Below are positions 49,700 to 58,792 of a DNA stretch of 64,000 nt, in pieces (positions within the stretch are counted from its first letter, which is position 1; each line of letters opens with the position of its first letter). The notes beneath the pieces were generated by a model. It worked only from the letters and a program-made list of their open reading frames with translations, ran no database searches and had not been told where the DNA came from. Source of the DNA: Eutreptiella sp. 'Long Island Sound 2002'. Lineage: Eukaryota; Euglenozoa; Euglenophyceae; Eutreptiales; Eutreptiaceae. The translations under genes were made by a program, and so were the position numbers. The stretch covers positions 24,603,935 through 24,667,934 of the forward strand of contig OZ038378.1 of the NCBI GenBank assembly GCA_964036045.1, given 5' to 3'.

Positions 49700-50487
49700 A
49701 AGCCATTCGCCACTCAAACAGCGTTCGGAAGCCACCTCCACCGTCCGACTCCTGATGTCTGTTTGTCTGCCTTGGAGAAGGAACGCTTTTCCTACACCCC
49801 GAGTACACCTGCCTGTCTGCGAGGCCCGGTGAAGATTGAGTCCATGGGTGAGAGTCAGTGTGCACGCCCCAAGGACACCGTCATCATTCAGCAGAATTTC
49901 CCGAAGACCTAACCGACCCACACAGGCCAGGCTGACCTCCACTGACCCACCGCGGCACCACGCGAGACCACGGCACACCGCACCACAGCGCGCCACAGAG
50001 CAACGCACCACAGCACGACGCGACGCGACGCGGCACAGAGCGGCACAACACGACACAACTGACCCTAACCTGAGGGACTAACCGAAGCCAGCCACCGCAC
50101 ACCCGGGAAGGCGCCGCGCCACCACGCCACACACCGGCACCACAGGCCACACACGGGACCACAGCGCGCCAGGCGACAACGGTGACGGACCACCCAGAAG
50201 ATTACAGCCGGCACCGCGGAGGGGTAAGGACACGAGCAACCCCAGCCCCCTAACCCAAAACCACAAGCAGCCGCCTGGCGCAGCCGCCCAGCCGGCAGAG
50301 CCAGGACCTAACCCAGCAAGAAGGGGCGCCGAGCCCACAGTGTACAGAGCCCACCCGACCCATGGGGCCGGAACATGGCCACACAGAACGCAACTGAAAA
50401 CAGCAGCCCGGAAGACAACACTGAATACAGGCCAGTGCGTGCGCCAGCCCAGGGAAGGCAGAGGGAGGAACAGGCAAGCCCCCCCCC

Positions 50488-50832
50488 AAAAAAAAAAAAA
50501 AGGAGGGGGGAAGGGGAAAAGGCACGAAAACAGCCCACAGCCGCCCAACCACCCGCCAACACCACCACAGGCGGCCAGGCCCCCCCCCCAGGAAAAAAAA
50601 AAAAAAAAAAAAAAAAGGGGGACCCCCGCAGAGGCACAGGCGAACGACCCACCCAAAACCGGCAACACCAAGCCAGTAACGGCGGGCCACGGGGAAAAGG
50701 GACAAAAAAAAAAAAAAAAAAGAGAGCCACCAGCCCAGCCCGAAAGAAAGGGGATGGAGGGACAGGGACCACAAAGCCCAGAAAAAAAAAAAAAAAAGAA
50801 AAGAAAAAACCAAAGCAAAAAAAAAAAAAAAA
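50488..50832 (+). repeat. Cluster of five oligo(A) runs
   Basis: A runs of 14 (50488), 24 (50593), 18 (50704), 16 (50782) and 16 (50817) bases lie within 350 bp, most flanked by C or G tracts. They could mark nested poly(A) tails or simple-sequence growth. They make meaningless Phe- or Lys-rich ORFs. Confidence 0.85.
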
Positions 50833-51607
50833 CACACCCCAACAACCCAGCCAAGACGGACTGGGCACAGGCGAGACCCGGGCCCGGCACACACGCCCAC
50901 ACCGCGCGCCGGAACCGGAAACGGCGGGGGGCAAGCGGGGCGCCCACGAAACCACACACGTCCCAAAAGCAGACCGAAACCGAAGCCCAACCACGAACAC
51001 CACAAATAGCCGACACTAGGGGGACAACACCACAAATCGAGCCCAAAAACACCCACCCTAAACCCCAGCCAGGACAGACGGGGTTAACAAAACCCGCACC
51101 CAACCGCCAACCGGACCCAAACACAAACACCACACAACAGTAGGAAACCCAGTGCCCACAGCCCGGGCACTGAGGCAGCTCGTGCCATGCAGGTGACCCG
51201 GCCAAACGAGATCCGGAGCCCGGGGGTAAGGCTGCATCCTAAGGCCTGCGCTGCTTTGGGACTCGAGGCGGAGCGTGCGACACCCAAGCGCCTCGGAACC
51301 CTAGTACCAGGAACGTGCATGCACGCCTTGGGAACGGGATACGCCAGGAAGTCCGGTGAACCCCTAGGGTTCCGCCCAAAGGAGGGGACGTGCGCAAGCA
51401 CGGGGGCACACCCTCCCGGCGAGACAAGCATGTCACGCTGGCGGCGATCAGCCCTCCCGGCGTAGCCCGGGGCCGCTTTGTTGGGGGCCAACAGTCAGGT
51501 CTAGCGGGAAGTAAGCCGCCTCCCCTCTTCACGCGCGAAGCCTCTTCCTGTTCGTCACAGGGGCGACGCCAGGGGGAACCATGGGGCGCCTCTCCACGAC
51601 CGAGTGC

Positions 51608-51632
51608 ACCTACCTACCTACCTACCTACCTA
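51608..51632 (+). repeat. CCTA-type microsatellite tail of LINE-1
   Basis: Five to six units of acct directly before repeat B. A matching tail on the opposite strand occurs at 63488-63504, next to another LINE fragment. Short repeat tails are typical of LINE 3' ends made by target-primed reverse transcription. Confidence 0.6.
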
Positions 51633-51642
51633 TGCAGTTAAT

Positions 51643-52690
51643 CATGGGGGCATGGGCGAAGCCCTTGCCACGTATGACTCCATATATCTTCCTACAAACG
51701 GAGATATATAACATTGGCGTGAGCATATCGAAGCACATACCATGCATATAACACATACCCTCAAAAGGTGGCTCCCACCATGATATGCCATGCCCCTCCA
51801 TGGACATAACTTCACGTGAAAAATACGTAGGAACCCAAGGAAAATATCTATGCAACCCCAACACTCATGCGGTACACTCGAAAGTCCCAATAAAATATTC
51901 GGTTGCATGGCCCAAGAGTTGTAAACCACTTTCTACCCTCTTGTCCGTTATCCCTTGCTACACCGGGCATGTGTACACACCAAAGGCGTTTGATGCTTCC
52001 TAAATTAAGTTGAGACCAAGGCGGTTCCAACCCAATTCTCGATATTGGTATTCCTCGCCGTGAACCGGAGATATGACTCTTCAAAGTGGCCTCACGAATC
52101 ACTTTTGTTTCCACTATATCTCCAAGCAAAATGAAGGACATAACAAAAGGAAGGTTGATTCGTGATCGGGGAAAAATGTATGACCACTCGAGATTCATCA
52201 TATCAAGTGCGGGGATGTCATAGTCGAAAGTCCGATTCTGAAGGTCTGAAAAAATCGGATTATTTTGCGAGTGTATAATATGAAAATTGCGGAAGCAACG
52301 AACCCTTTACTGATGAAATCCGACCCTTCAGCGGGGTTTCCGCCAAAATATCTGTGAATAACAGTTAACCAATCGGTTACCGCAAAATCGCGAGCCAACT
52401 GACAGTCGCTGATATATTGACAATCAGAACGAAAGGCTGAAAAATTACGGAAACATTATGACAAAAAAACCCTGATGATTCCTGATATTCTGATATATAA
52501 ATCTCAGCTGGCGGCGCCTCGGTATTGAATATTGCCGCTCATAGCCGGAATGGCCAAACCTATCACACTATCACATCGGGTTAGGCCAGATGGATGGGAG
52601 AGTATGATATCAGCCAATGGCGGCTTGCCGGCACATAGATACACACCCCAAGTGATCCAAAGATGGCCACGGGGGCCCGAACCGGCTTCA
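51643..52690 (-). repeat. Repeat B, left copy (LTR-like, 1.05 kb)
   Basis: Aligns without large gaps to 62404-63452 (both about 1,049 bp). On the minus strand it begins TGAAGCCGG immediately after a purine tract, GAGAAGGGGGG, downstream of the TE4 pol gene, so here it looks like the 3' LTR of TE4. It is AT-rich and has no gene. Its left edge touches the LINE-1 tail. Confidence 0.75.
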
Positions 52691-52701
52691 CCCCCCTTCT
52701 C
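52691..52701 (-). promoter_or_regulatory. Polypurine tract of TE4
   Basis: The sense strand reads GAGAAGGGGGG, ending exactly where repeat B starts. Such a tract primes plus-strand DNA synthesis in LTR retrotransposons. Confidence 0.55.
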
Positions 52702-53082
52702 AGAGCGTTGTATCCGCTCGGAAGTCATTGAAGAGAGGACGGGAGGACCCCAATGGGCCACACACCCCCCCCCCAATGTCCCAAGGACAGATGGAGGCCC
52801 CACACACGTCGTAGGCGTCCCCTATGCCCCAAGGGAGGGGTGAGGACACTCATAATCGGTGCCCTACGCCATATCCGGTCTCCTCTTGATCTACAACATG
52901 GTCCAAGGGGATCAAAGATAGAGAAACGTCGTCGATGCCTAAATAAGTATACCACAATGAAATATATATGTGGAGATCGAGTGAAGGGGGTATATTGCCA
53001 GTCAAGGCCCAAAAAACCCCGGATGAACGCCCTCACCCGTCTCCCAAGCACAAAAACAAACAAAAATGCCAAGGGGGATCCA
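52702..53082 (-). other. TE4 3' untranslated region
   Basis: 380 bp between the pol stop and the polypurine tract. No coding sequence is recognised. Confidence 0.5.
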
Positions 53083-54348
53083 TTACGGTGCTACTGCAGC
53101 CACCAAATGGACCAACACGTCCTTGACATCCAAAGAAATGTTCTTTTTCTTCGGATAGTCCATCCAGACCGTGGTGTACCTCGGCACAAAGCTGATCGGA
53201 GGCTCCCACGAATCCCTGGATGCGGCAAATCCCTTCCAACGGACTTTATAAAGCCTCGCCCCAGGCGTCCCCGGGTCGGGCTTGTCCGCCAGGATCTTCT
53301 CCGCGGCGAAGTCGTCGTCCTCACCCTCGTCATCCGAGTCCAGATCGCCGGCCGTGAACTCGAAGGTGACGGGACGTCCGCTGGGGTCTGGTGCTCGGGG
53401 ACGAAGCTGGGTATGGTCGCCGTCCAGGATCTTGTTATCCCCCACACGAACTGCATACACATCCTGCCCGACTTTCCGCACGATTACCCCCGGCACATAC
53501 CAGGACGCCTGCCGATGCCTGGACAGGACATCCTTGTGGAGCGGCTCCACCCACACGGTGTCTTGGAGAGCATATTTCTGGACCTTCCCCTGCTTGAAGT
53601 ACGTGGCCCTCTTCTCATGCTCGTCCTGAAGTGCTTTGCACACCTTGGCCGCCGTGTCGTCCGCCTCAGCCATCATAGCGTTTGCATCCCGGGCCACTTT
53701 GCCATGGTTCAACCACGGGAGAGTGCGTGACACTCGATCCCGTAGGAACAGGATGCAATGGGGCGACAGTCCAGTGGGCCCCGGAAGGTCGTGGTACGCC
53801 TGGAGTACTCTCCACAGCGAATTATACCAATTCCGGCCCGGTTCGTCAATGTGCAGCTGGCGGAACTTCTCGAACATCTGCCGCCCGGCCACCTCAGCCC
53901 GGCCATTCGACCGGCTATGGTACGCCACGGTCTTGGCGTGCCGAATCCCCATGTGCTTGCACATCGCCTTGAACCACGTCCCCACAAATTGACTGCCACG
54001 ATTGCTGCAGATGACAGCTGGGACATCAAAAATCGTCAGCCAATGCCTGATCATGGCATTAGCGACGGTCTTGGCCTGCATACCGACTCCATGCTTGTCC
54101 TTCTTCTTGGACTTCTTGCCCGGGACCGCCACGATATACCCGCTGTGCCTGTCCACCGCCAGGATGACACAGTCGTAGGTCTTTCCGTCCACGGTGACCT
54201 CAGGCATGGCGAACACATCAATGGCCACGGACCGCATAGGGGCTTCCGGTATAGCCGTGTACACCAGGTTGCCAGCCGTGGAGTGGTTGGGGCTCTTCGT
54301 GGCCCGACACACGGCGCAGTCGCTGCAGTACTTGTCCAGGAGGGCGTA
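53083..54348 (-). CDS. TE4 integrase core and chromodomain
   Basis: Open after an in-frame TAA (54349-54351) that interrupts the integrase zinc-binding region; the CSDCAVC cysteines lie just after it. Core motifs: AIDVFAMPE (first Asp), ICSNRGSQFVG, where the usual SDRG has become SNRG so the second catalytic Asp is Asn, and NGRAEVAGRQ (Glu). The C-terminal integrase domain and an acidic linker lead to a chromodomain (ARLYKVRWKGFAASRDSWEP). It ends in TAA. The Asp to Asn change should abolish strand transfer. Confidence 0.85.
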   Translation of the reverse strand, partial: YALLDKYCSDCAVCRATKSPNHSTAGNLVYTAIPEAPMRSVAIDVFAMPEVTVDGKTYDCVILAVDRHSGYIVAVPGKKSKKKDKHGVGMQAKTVANAMIRHWLTIFDVPAVICSNRGSQFVGTWFKAMCKHMGIRHAKTVAYHSRSNGRAEVAGRQMFEKFRQLHIDEPGRNWYNSLWRVLQAYHDLPGPTGLSPHCILFLRDRVSRTLPWLNHGKVARDANAMMAEADDTAAKVCKALQDEHEKRATYFKQGKVQKYALQDTVWVEPLHKDVLSRHRQASWYVPGVIVRKVGQDVYAVRVGDNKILDGDHTQLRPRAPDPSGRPVTFEFTAGDLDSDDEGEDDDFAAEKILADKPDPGTPGARLYKVRWKGFAASRDSWEPPISFVPRYTTVWMDYPKKKNISLDVKDVLVHLVAAVAP

Positions 54349-54661
54349 TTACCCCGGTGGGAACTTGAAGCGCCACTCCAGGTTCTGCTGCATCTTGTCC
54401 CGACCCGGATGCATGAGCTGGGCGTTATGCCAGTGGTCAATGAGCTCCTCCATTCGGTTCAACCAACAGCTTGTCCTTGAGGAACAGTTTGTCCCCATCC
54501 TTGGTCAAGCCCTCAGGCCATTCGTCGTCCGACGGGGCGCTCACGGCATTCCAGTACCGGCTCCAGTGCTCGGATGCCGCATAGTCATCCAACCAGTCCT
54601 CTGTAAGCACCGACCTGACTAGGTCCACGGGGGCCACCATCCACTGCTCGAGGGTTTCCTC
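54349..54661 (-). pseudogene. TE4 RNase H-integrase linker and broken zinc-binding region
   Basis: After the UGA at 54662-54664 the pol frame continues for about 70 codons (LEQWMVAPVDLVRSVL, DDYAASEHWSRYW) to TGA at 54437. A frame change near 54450 then gives MEELIDHWHNAQLMHPGRDK, the His part of the integrase zinc finger, up to TAA at 54349. The piece belongs to one ancestral Pol. Confidence 0.75.
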
Positions 54662-57271
54662 TCAAATAGCTTGGACTCGGGCGCCCCGGAACTTGGCCAG
54701 GTCCGTACGGTTAGCCATCACCACAACACACTTGACCCCCTCTTGCTCCATGGCCTTCTCCATCTCGATGATGCGTTTGGCCTCCTCGGTCTCCTCGGCG
54801 TCCCCATGGCTGGATATGTCCATCCAAGCCTTGCCCGCGGGGTAGGCCCATCGACTGAGGCAATCTGCCACAGTGTTGTCCTTCCCTGGGACGTATACGA
54901 CGCTGAGGTCGAACTTGGCGAACGTCTCATGCGATCCGGCCCTCCTTGCCGCCGGTCCCGAGGGGGTGTTGACGTGCTCCTTGTGCCAGCTCTGCAAGGA
55001 CTGATGGTCCGTACAAACCACCATCGATTGCAATCCGATGTGGCCAGACCACTTCCTGAGCGCACAAACAATGGCGTACGTCTCCTTCTCCCTTGCGGTC
55101 CAGGTTCGGCGTTGGCCCTCGGCCAGGATCCGGCTCCAAAACGCCACGGGTACGTGTGACCCGTCGTCCCGGATCTGCTCGAGGACTGCCCCTACAGCAT
55201 AGTCCGAGGCGTCCGTCCGTAGCACGAATCCCTTGTCCGGGTCCACCAGGAATAGCCCTAGCTGCCCCAGGAGTCGCTCCTTCAGGCGGCTGAACGCATC
55301 TTCGGCCTCAGGGGTCCAGGCAATCTTCTTCTTGCTCCCGTTCCGGCCATCAAACTTGCCCACCTGCAGCATCTTGTGCAGCGGCCCCGACAATTCTGCA
55401 TACATCCGGACATAGCCCGAATAGTAATTGCAGAACCCCATGAAGGATCGGAGTTCGCTGATGGTCTGGGGCTTCTCCCAGTGGTGCAGGGACGCCAGTT
55501 TCCCAGGCATGGGACGGTGTTGCCTGTGACCAACCACGTGACCCGCGAACTCCACTTCCTTCACGAAGAATGAGGCTTTGGTGGACTTGCACACCATGTT
55601 GTGCTTGTCCAGCTCGCTGAGCACTCGGCGCAGATCCTTCTCATGCGCTTCGATGAGCTCGTCCTCAGTCATGTCCTCCGTGCCGGACCCGATGATGATG
55701 TCATCCACAAAAGGGTCGGCACAGTCCCGGACAGGACCGAGTAGGTCCTCCATCATGCGCTGGAAAGCGGCGTTGCCATTCTTAGCGCCCATAGGCACCA
55801 CTTTCCACTGCATGGGCCCCAGCGGCGTCGACATTGCTGTGCAGGGCCTGGAGTCTGGGTGTAGCGGCATCTGGTGATAGCCGTGTTTCAGGTCTAACAC
55901 CGTAAAGATGCGCTTTTTCTGTTGCTTTTGGAGGATGGTGTCAATCAGAGGAAGCGAGTACGAGTCGTGCTCGGTTTGCTCGTTCAAACCCCTGTAATCC
56001 ACCACCAACCTCCACTCGCCCTTCTCCTTCTTGGGCACAATAAAGGCTGGGCTGGCCCACTCACTGTCGGAGGGTTCGATCCAGCCCCGCTCAATAAACT
56101 CGGCCAACAACTTCTTCATGGCCTCGGCCCGATCGCCCTGAAGTTGGTACTCCCGATGACGATAGATCTTGGGGTTCGGCTTCAGCTTGATCTTCACTGT
56201 GCCAAACCTCCCACGATCTGGAGGGTTCTTGTTGGCAACGCCACTGAATAGCTGCGGAGAGGCATTGATCAGCCTCTCCTTCAGCTCGGCGACCTTCGGG
56301 TTCTCCTGGGCCTCTTCAGCCGCTTGCTTCGGTATCGATACAACCGACCGCACTGCCGTATAGGCCTCTTCTGGGTCCGATTCCGACTTCTCCTCGTCCA
56401 ATATGCCTTCTTCATCGTCGTGGGGAGGTCTTCCCACCGATAATCTTCGGAAATTTGCGGCATCGGGCTGGTTCTTGTCGCTATCGGCACCCATTCTTGG
56501 AAAATCCCATGTCGGCGGGTCCAACCCAACCGGACCATCATACTGGTCCGCGATGTGATCCATGACCCTCGCCACGAACTCATCCTTCTCGTACTTGCCG
56601 GTGACCAACCGCTTGTCATCCCACCAATGCGGAGATGTGACCATGGCCCGCCTCTTCTTGGCTGCAACACGGTCATGCATCCCCATGCGCATGCAGTTGA
56701 CGACGTCGTCGATCCCAGCGTGGGACAGGACGTCAATGCCATCAATTGGCTGATCCGTCCCCTCCTTGGGCTCAAACATGACCTGCATGGGCACCGCCTC
56801 AACCCTACGGATGAATGCTTCATCACCCGTGGGCTGGGCTTGCGCCCCATCCACCAGGAAAGCCTTGGTACCCCACGCTTGACCCGGGGAGGGCCCTGAT
56901 ACACCCTTGGCGTCGATGAACAGCTCCTCCTCTGGCCCGAATGACATCTCGTTCAGGGTGATGGAGTCCAGCGTCGACTTGAGACCTTCCAGCGGACATG
57001 GGGTGGATCCTATGCCGGTTATGACCAGGATCCCCTTCGCCCTATCCGCGACGATCTTCTCCACCGTACGTCTGGTATTGTCCAGGGAGCCATGCCAATA
57101 CATGGGCCTCCACTCCTTCAAACCCCAATGCCTGTGCCAGGCTGAGTCTCCTCGATGCCAATGCCTCCTACACTTCCGTAGAAGTGGGGCATCCCGGGAA
57201 GCGAAGACGTCCGTCTCGGGCGCTTCGGCTCCCAGCGTCTGGATCATCCTGTCATACACCTGCGGCGCCAT
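54662..57271 (-). CDS. TE4 methyltransferase-like module, RT and RNase H
   Basis: 869 codons from ATG 57269-57271 to TGA. The N-terminal 90 residues (57008-57214) hold TDVFASRD, DSAWHRHW, MYWHGSLDNTRRTVEKIV and ILVITGIG. This lines up with the module in TE1 and TE2, but NPPF is replaced by HGSL. A variable acidic region follows. RT has RYGxx-type fingers (WASPAFIVPKKEKGEWRLVV), LDLKHGYHQMPL, and PFVDDIIIG (DD at 55700-55705). RNase H has LRTDASDYAVG, REKETYAIV, VCTDHQSLQSW and NTVADCLSR. The C-terminus passes UGA in frame toward integrase. Confidence 0.88.
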   Translation of the reverse strand: MAPQVYDRMIQTLGAEAPETDVFASRDAPLLRKCRRHWHRGDSAWHRHWGLKEWRPMYWHGSLDNTRRTVEKIVADRAKGILVITGIGSTPCPLEGLKSTLDSITLNEMSFGPEEELFIDAKGVSGPSPGQAWGTKAFLVDGAQAQPTGDEAFIRRVEAVPMQVMFEPKEGTDQPIDGIDVLSHAGIDDVVNCMRMGMHDRVAAKKRRAMVTSPHWWDDKRLVTGKYEKDEFVARVMDHIADQYDGPVGLDPPTWDFPRMGADSDKNQPDAANFRRLSVGRPPHDDEEGILDEEKSESDPEEAYTAVRSVVSIPKQAAEEAQENPKVAELKERLINASPQLFSGVANKNPPDRGRFGTVKIKLKPNPKIYRHREYQLQGDRAEAMKKLLAEFIERGWIEPSDSEWASPAFIVPKKEKGEWRLVVDYRGLNEQTEHDSYSLPLIDTILQKQQKKRIFTVLDLKHGYHQMPLHPDSRPCTAMSTPLGPMQWKVVPMGAKNGNAAFQRMMEDLLGPVRDCADPFVDDIIIGSGTEDMTEDELIEAHEKDLRRVLSELDKHNMVCKSTKASFFVKEVEFAGHVVGHRQHRPMPGKLASLHHWEKPQTISELRSFMGFCNYYSGYVRMYAELSGPLHKMLQVGKFDGRNGSKKKIAWTPEAEDAFSRLKERLLGQLGLFLVDPDKGFVLRTDASDYAVGAVLEQIRDDGSHVPVAFWSRILAEGQRRTWTAREKETYAIVCALRKWSGHIGLQSMVVCTDHQSLQSWHKEHVNTPSGPAARRAGSHETFAKFDLSVVYVPGKDNTVADCLSRWAYPAGKAWMDISSHGDAEETEEAKRIIEMEKAMEQEGVKCVVVMANRTDLAKFRGARVQAI

Positions 57272-57334
57272 TCCATACTCCGTGAGCTGAACTCAGCGGT
57301 CTCCTCTGGACTTGGCACCCACAGCTTGCACCGC

Positions 57335-58135
57335 TCAGACGATCCGATCCTCTTCCTCAGCATTCCATGGGGATGATCCGCATGCATAGTCCGTGGACAG
57401 CCATGCAAGGCATTCATCATCCTCCCGGACCAGCGTTGCACGATGGGGAAGGGCTCCAATGGCGTTTCCCACCATGAAGTCATACCCCATGATCATATCC
57501 CAATCAGTGATGTCGGCCGGATAGAAGTTCCCGGATAGAGTGCTTCTCTTCGCCAGATCAGGGCGGTTCAAGCGCTCATGCTCCCAGAATTCTATACTGA
57601 TAGTGGCCTCATGGGTGCCACCGCCCATAATCTCTCCATTGGCCACCTCCAGGCGTACCGGTCTCCGGCTGGGCTGCAGGGATTCCTCCTTGAACAACCC
57701 TCTCCGGACCAGGCTCACCTGGGCACCCGTATCCACCAAAACATCCACCACCAACGCCTCTTGTCCGCACCGTACACGCACCTTCAAGTGCAACTGCCGC
57801 TCGTCACCATGCCGTGCATGGACGACTCTCACGGCATGCAACTCTAGCACATCCGGGTGCATCAGGACTTCGAGGGTATGGTCACGGATGGTGTAGATCT
57901 TGGGCTGGTCCTGCCCGTCCACGGGGCTCTCCGTGGTCGCTCCTTCCTTCTTGCCACGTCCCTTGCCCACATAAACTTCCCTTGGCAGGGCGCTCCAGGG
58001 GTTGGGAGTGGCGAAACTCAGTGGTTTTGGCTCTTCTGGAGCCTTCTTTGGCACCCGATGTGCCTTCGCTTTCTCTGGGATTCCACTGATTTTCGGAGGA
58101 GAGACCTCCGAGGTCCCACCCCCGTGGGGGCTCCT
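57335..58135 (-). CDS. TE4 protease
   Basis: In frame with the Gag nucleocapsid across UAG 58136-58138. Retropepsin motif LVDTGAQVSLV (DTGA at about 57722-57733) and a second motif, WDMIMGYDFM. It ends at TGA 57335. In another frame the next bases read ERCKLWVPSPEETAEF, which looks like the true continuation, so a one-base insertion near 57336 and a second shift near 57280 separate protease from the RT ORF. Confidence 0.8.
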   Translation of the reverse strand, partial: RSPHGGGTSEVSPPKISGIPEKAKAHRVPKKAPEEPKPLSFATPNPWSALPREVYVGKGRGKKEGATTESPVDGQDQPKIYTIRDHTLEVLMHPDVLELHAVRVVHARHGDERQLHLKVRVRCGQEALVVDVLVDTGAQVSLVRRGLFKEESLQPSRRPVRLEVANGEIMGGGTHEATISIEFWEHERLNRPDLAKRSTLSGNFYPADITDWDMIMGYDFMVGNAIGALPHRATLVREDDECLAWLSTDYACGSSPWNAEEEDRIV

Positions 58136-58138
58136 CTA
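58100..58138 (-). promoter_or_regulatory. TE4 gag UAG with downstream GGG GGU GGG ACC UCG
   Basis: Sense strand reads UAG AGG AGC CCC CAC, then GGG GGU GGG ACC UCG, the same 15 bases that directly follow the UAG in TE2 and TE3. TE4 is a distant family, so a motif kept at this spot suggests a recoding signal. Confidence 0.6.
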
Positions 58139-58792
58139 GACATGGCCTGCCGCAGCTCCCTCCTGCTGCGATCCGCTCAGACTTTGTCCACCACGTTGCT
58201 GGGCTTTGAGTTCCTCCAACGTCCTCAACATGTCCTCAGCAACCTCCTCGATGGACCTCACGCGTTGGTCTGGACCGGGTCCTCCACCATAGCCTTTTCC
58301 TCCGCCTTTCCCTTGGCCCTTTCCTTGGCCTTTTCCACCGTCTCCGCCCTTTGCCTTCCAATGGGCAATTTGTTGCTCCTTGGGCTTCCTGTCGGGATGG
58401 GCGGCGAAGTAGGTCTCCTTGTCCTCCTCATATACCTTGCAATGCCGGTGGTCATGTGCATGGTTGTTGCCCTTGCCATAGCAGACCCTGCAACCCGTGT
58501 GCTGCGATCTGTACTCGCGGAACGAGAGCAGCGGGTTCCTGATCCACCGCGGTTCTCCGCGGTTCTTGTTCCTGGGGTCCAGGCGGTTCCACCTGGACCT
58601 GTCCTGCCCATTCTCCTTCATGTTGTGCGCTTCGAACGCGAAGAAGTGGGCTTGTTCATGATTCTCTGGGGTGGTCGCGGTCCAGAGATCTTGGCCCCTT
58701 CCACTCGCCTTCCTCCGCGGTGCCGACTGTGTCCCCCTTGACCTCTCGCTGGTGGCGATCTTCTCGATGACCTCGATGTCCTGGGCCTTGTC
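58136..58792 (-). CDS. TE4 Gag nucleocapsid part
   Basis: Continues the Gag reading in the +1 frame from the UGA at 58791-58793: DKAQDIEVIEKIATSERS, then QAHFFAFEAHNMKENG. A Cys/His cluster, CRVCYGKGNNHAHDHRHC (about 58440-58495), is a loose zinc knuckle. A Gly/Lys-rich run and a helical end follow. It ends at the in-frame UAG before protease. Confidence 0.75.
   Translation of the reverse strand, partial: DKAQDIEVIEKIATSERSRGTQSAPRRKASGRGQDLWTATTPENHEQAHFFAFEAHNMKENGQDRSRWNRLDPRNKNRGEPRWIRNPLLSFREYRSQHTGCRVCYGKGNNHAHDHRHCKVYEEDKETYFAAHPDRKPKEQQIAHWKAKGGDGGKGQGKGQGKGGGKGYGGGPGPDQRVRSIEEVAEDMLRTLEELKAQQRGGQSLSGSQQEGAAAGHV

Larger units (their letters stand above)
48762..51607 (+). other. LINE-1 3' region without clear genes
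   Basis: About 2.85 kb, A/C-rich and T-poor for long stretches. It includes an imperfect CAC/GAC-rich simple repeat (about 49960-50070), five oligo(A) runs, and a coding-like island at 49286-49699. I take most of it as 3' untranslated sequence of LINE-1, though separate insertions are possible. Confidence 0.5.
38741..51632 (+). mobile_element. LINE-1: RNase H-bearing LINE with a third ORF and long 3' region
   Basis: Plus-strand non-LTR retrotransposon. One frame from 38741 to 44686 encodes an N-terminal domain, an apurinic-type endonuclease, RT, RNase H and a zinc finger, broken only by two UGA codons (39335 and 41990). ORF3 (44658-48761) overlaps its end by 29 bases. A 2.8-kb non-coding region with oligo(A) runs and a CCTA-type tail (51608-51632) follows. 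The 5' end abuts unit A at the first ATG, so it may be slightly 5'-truncated. The sense strand is rich in C and A and poor in T. I would place it near the I or RandI/Dualen groups, without proof. Confidence 0.8.

Noticed and set aside
50078-51205. Phe-rich 375-codon ORF on the minus strand
   Set aside because: The Phe runs are translated oligo(A) tracts read backwards; no domain.
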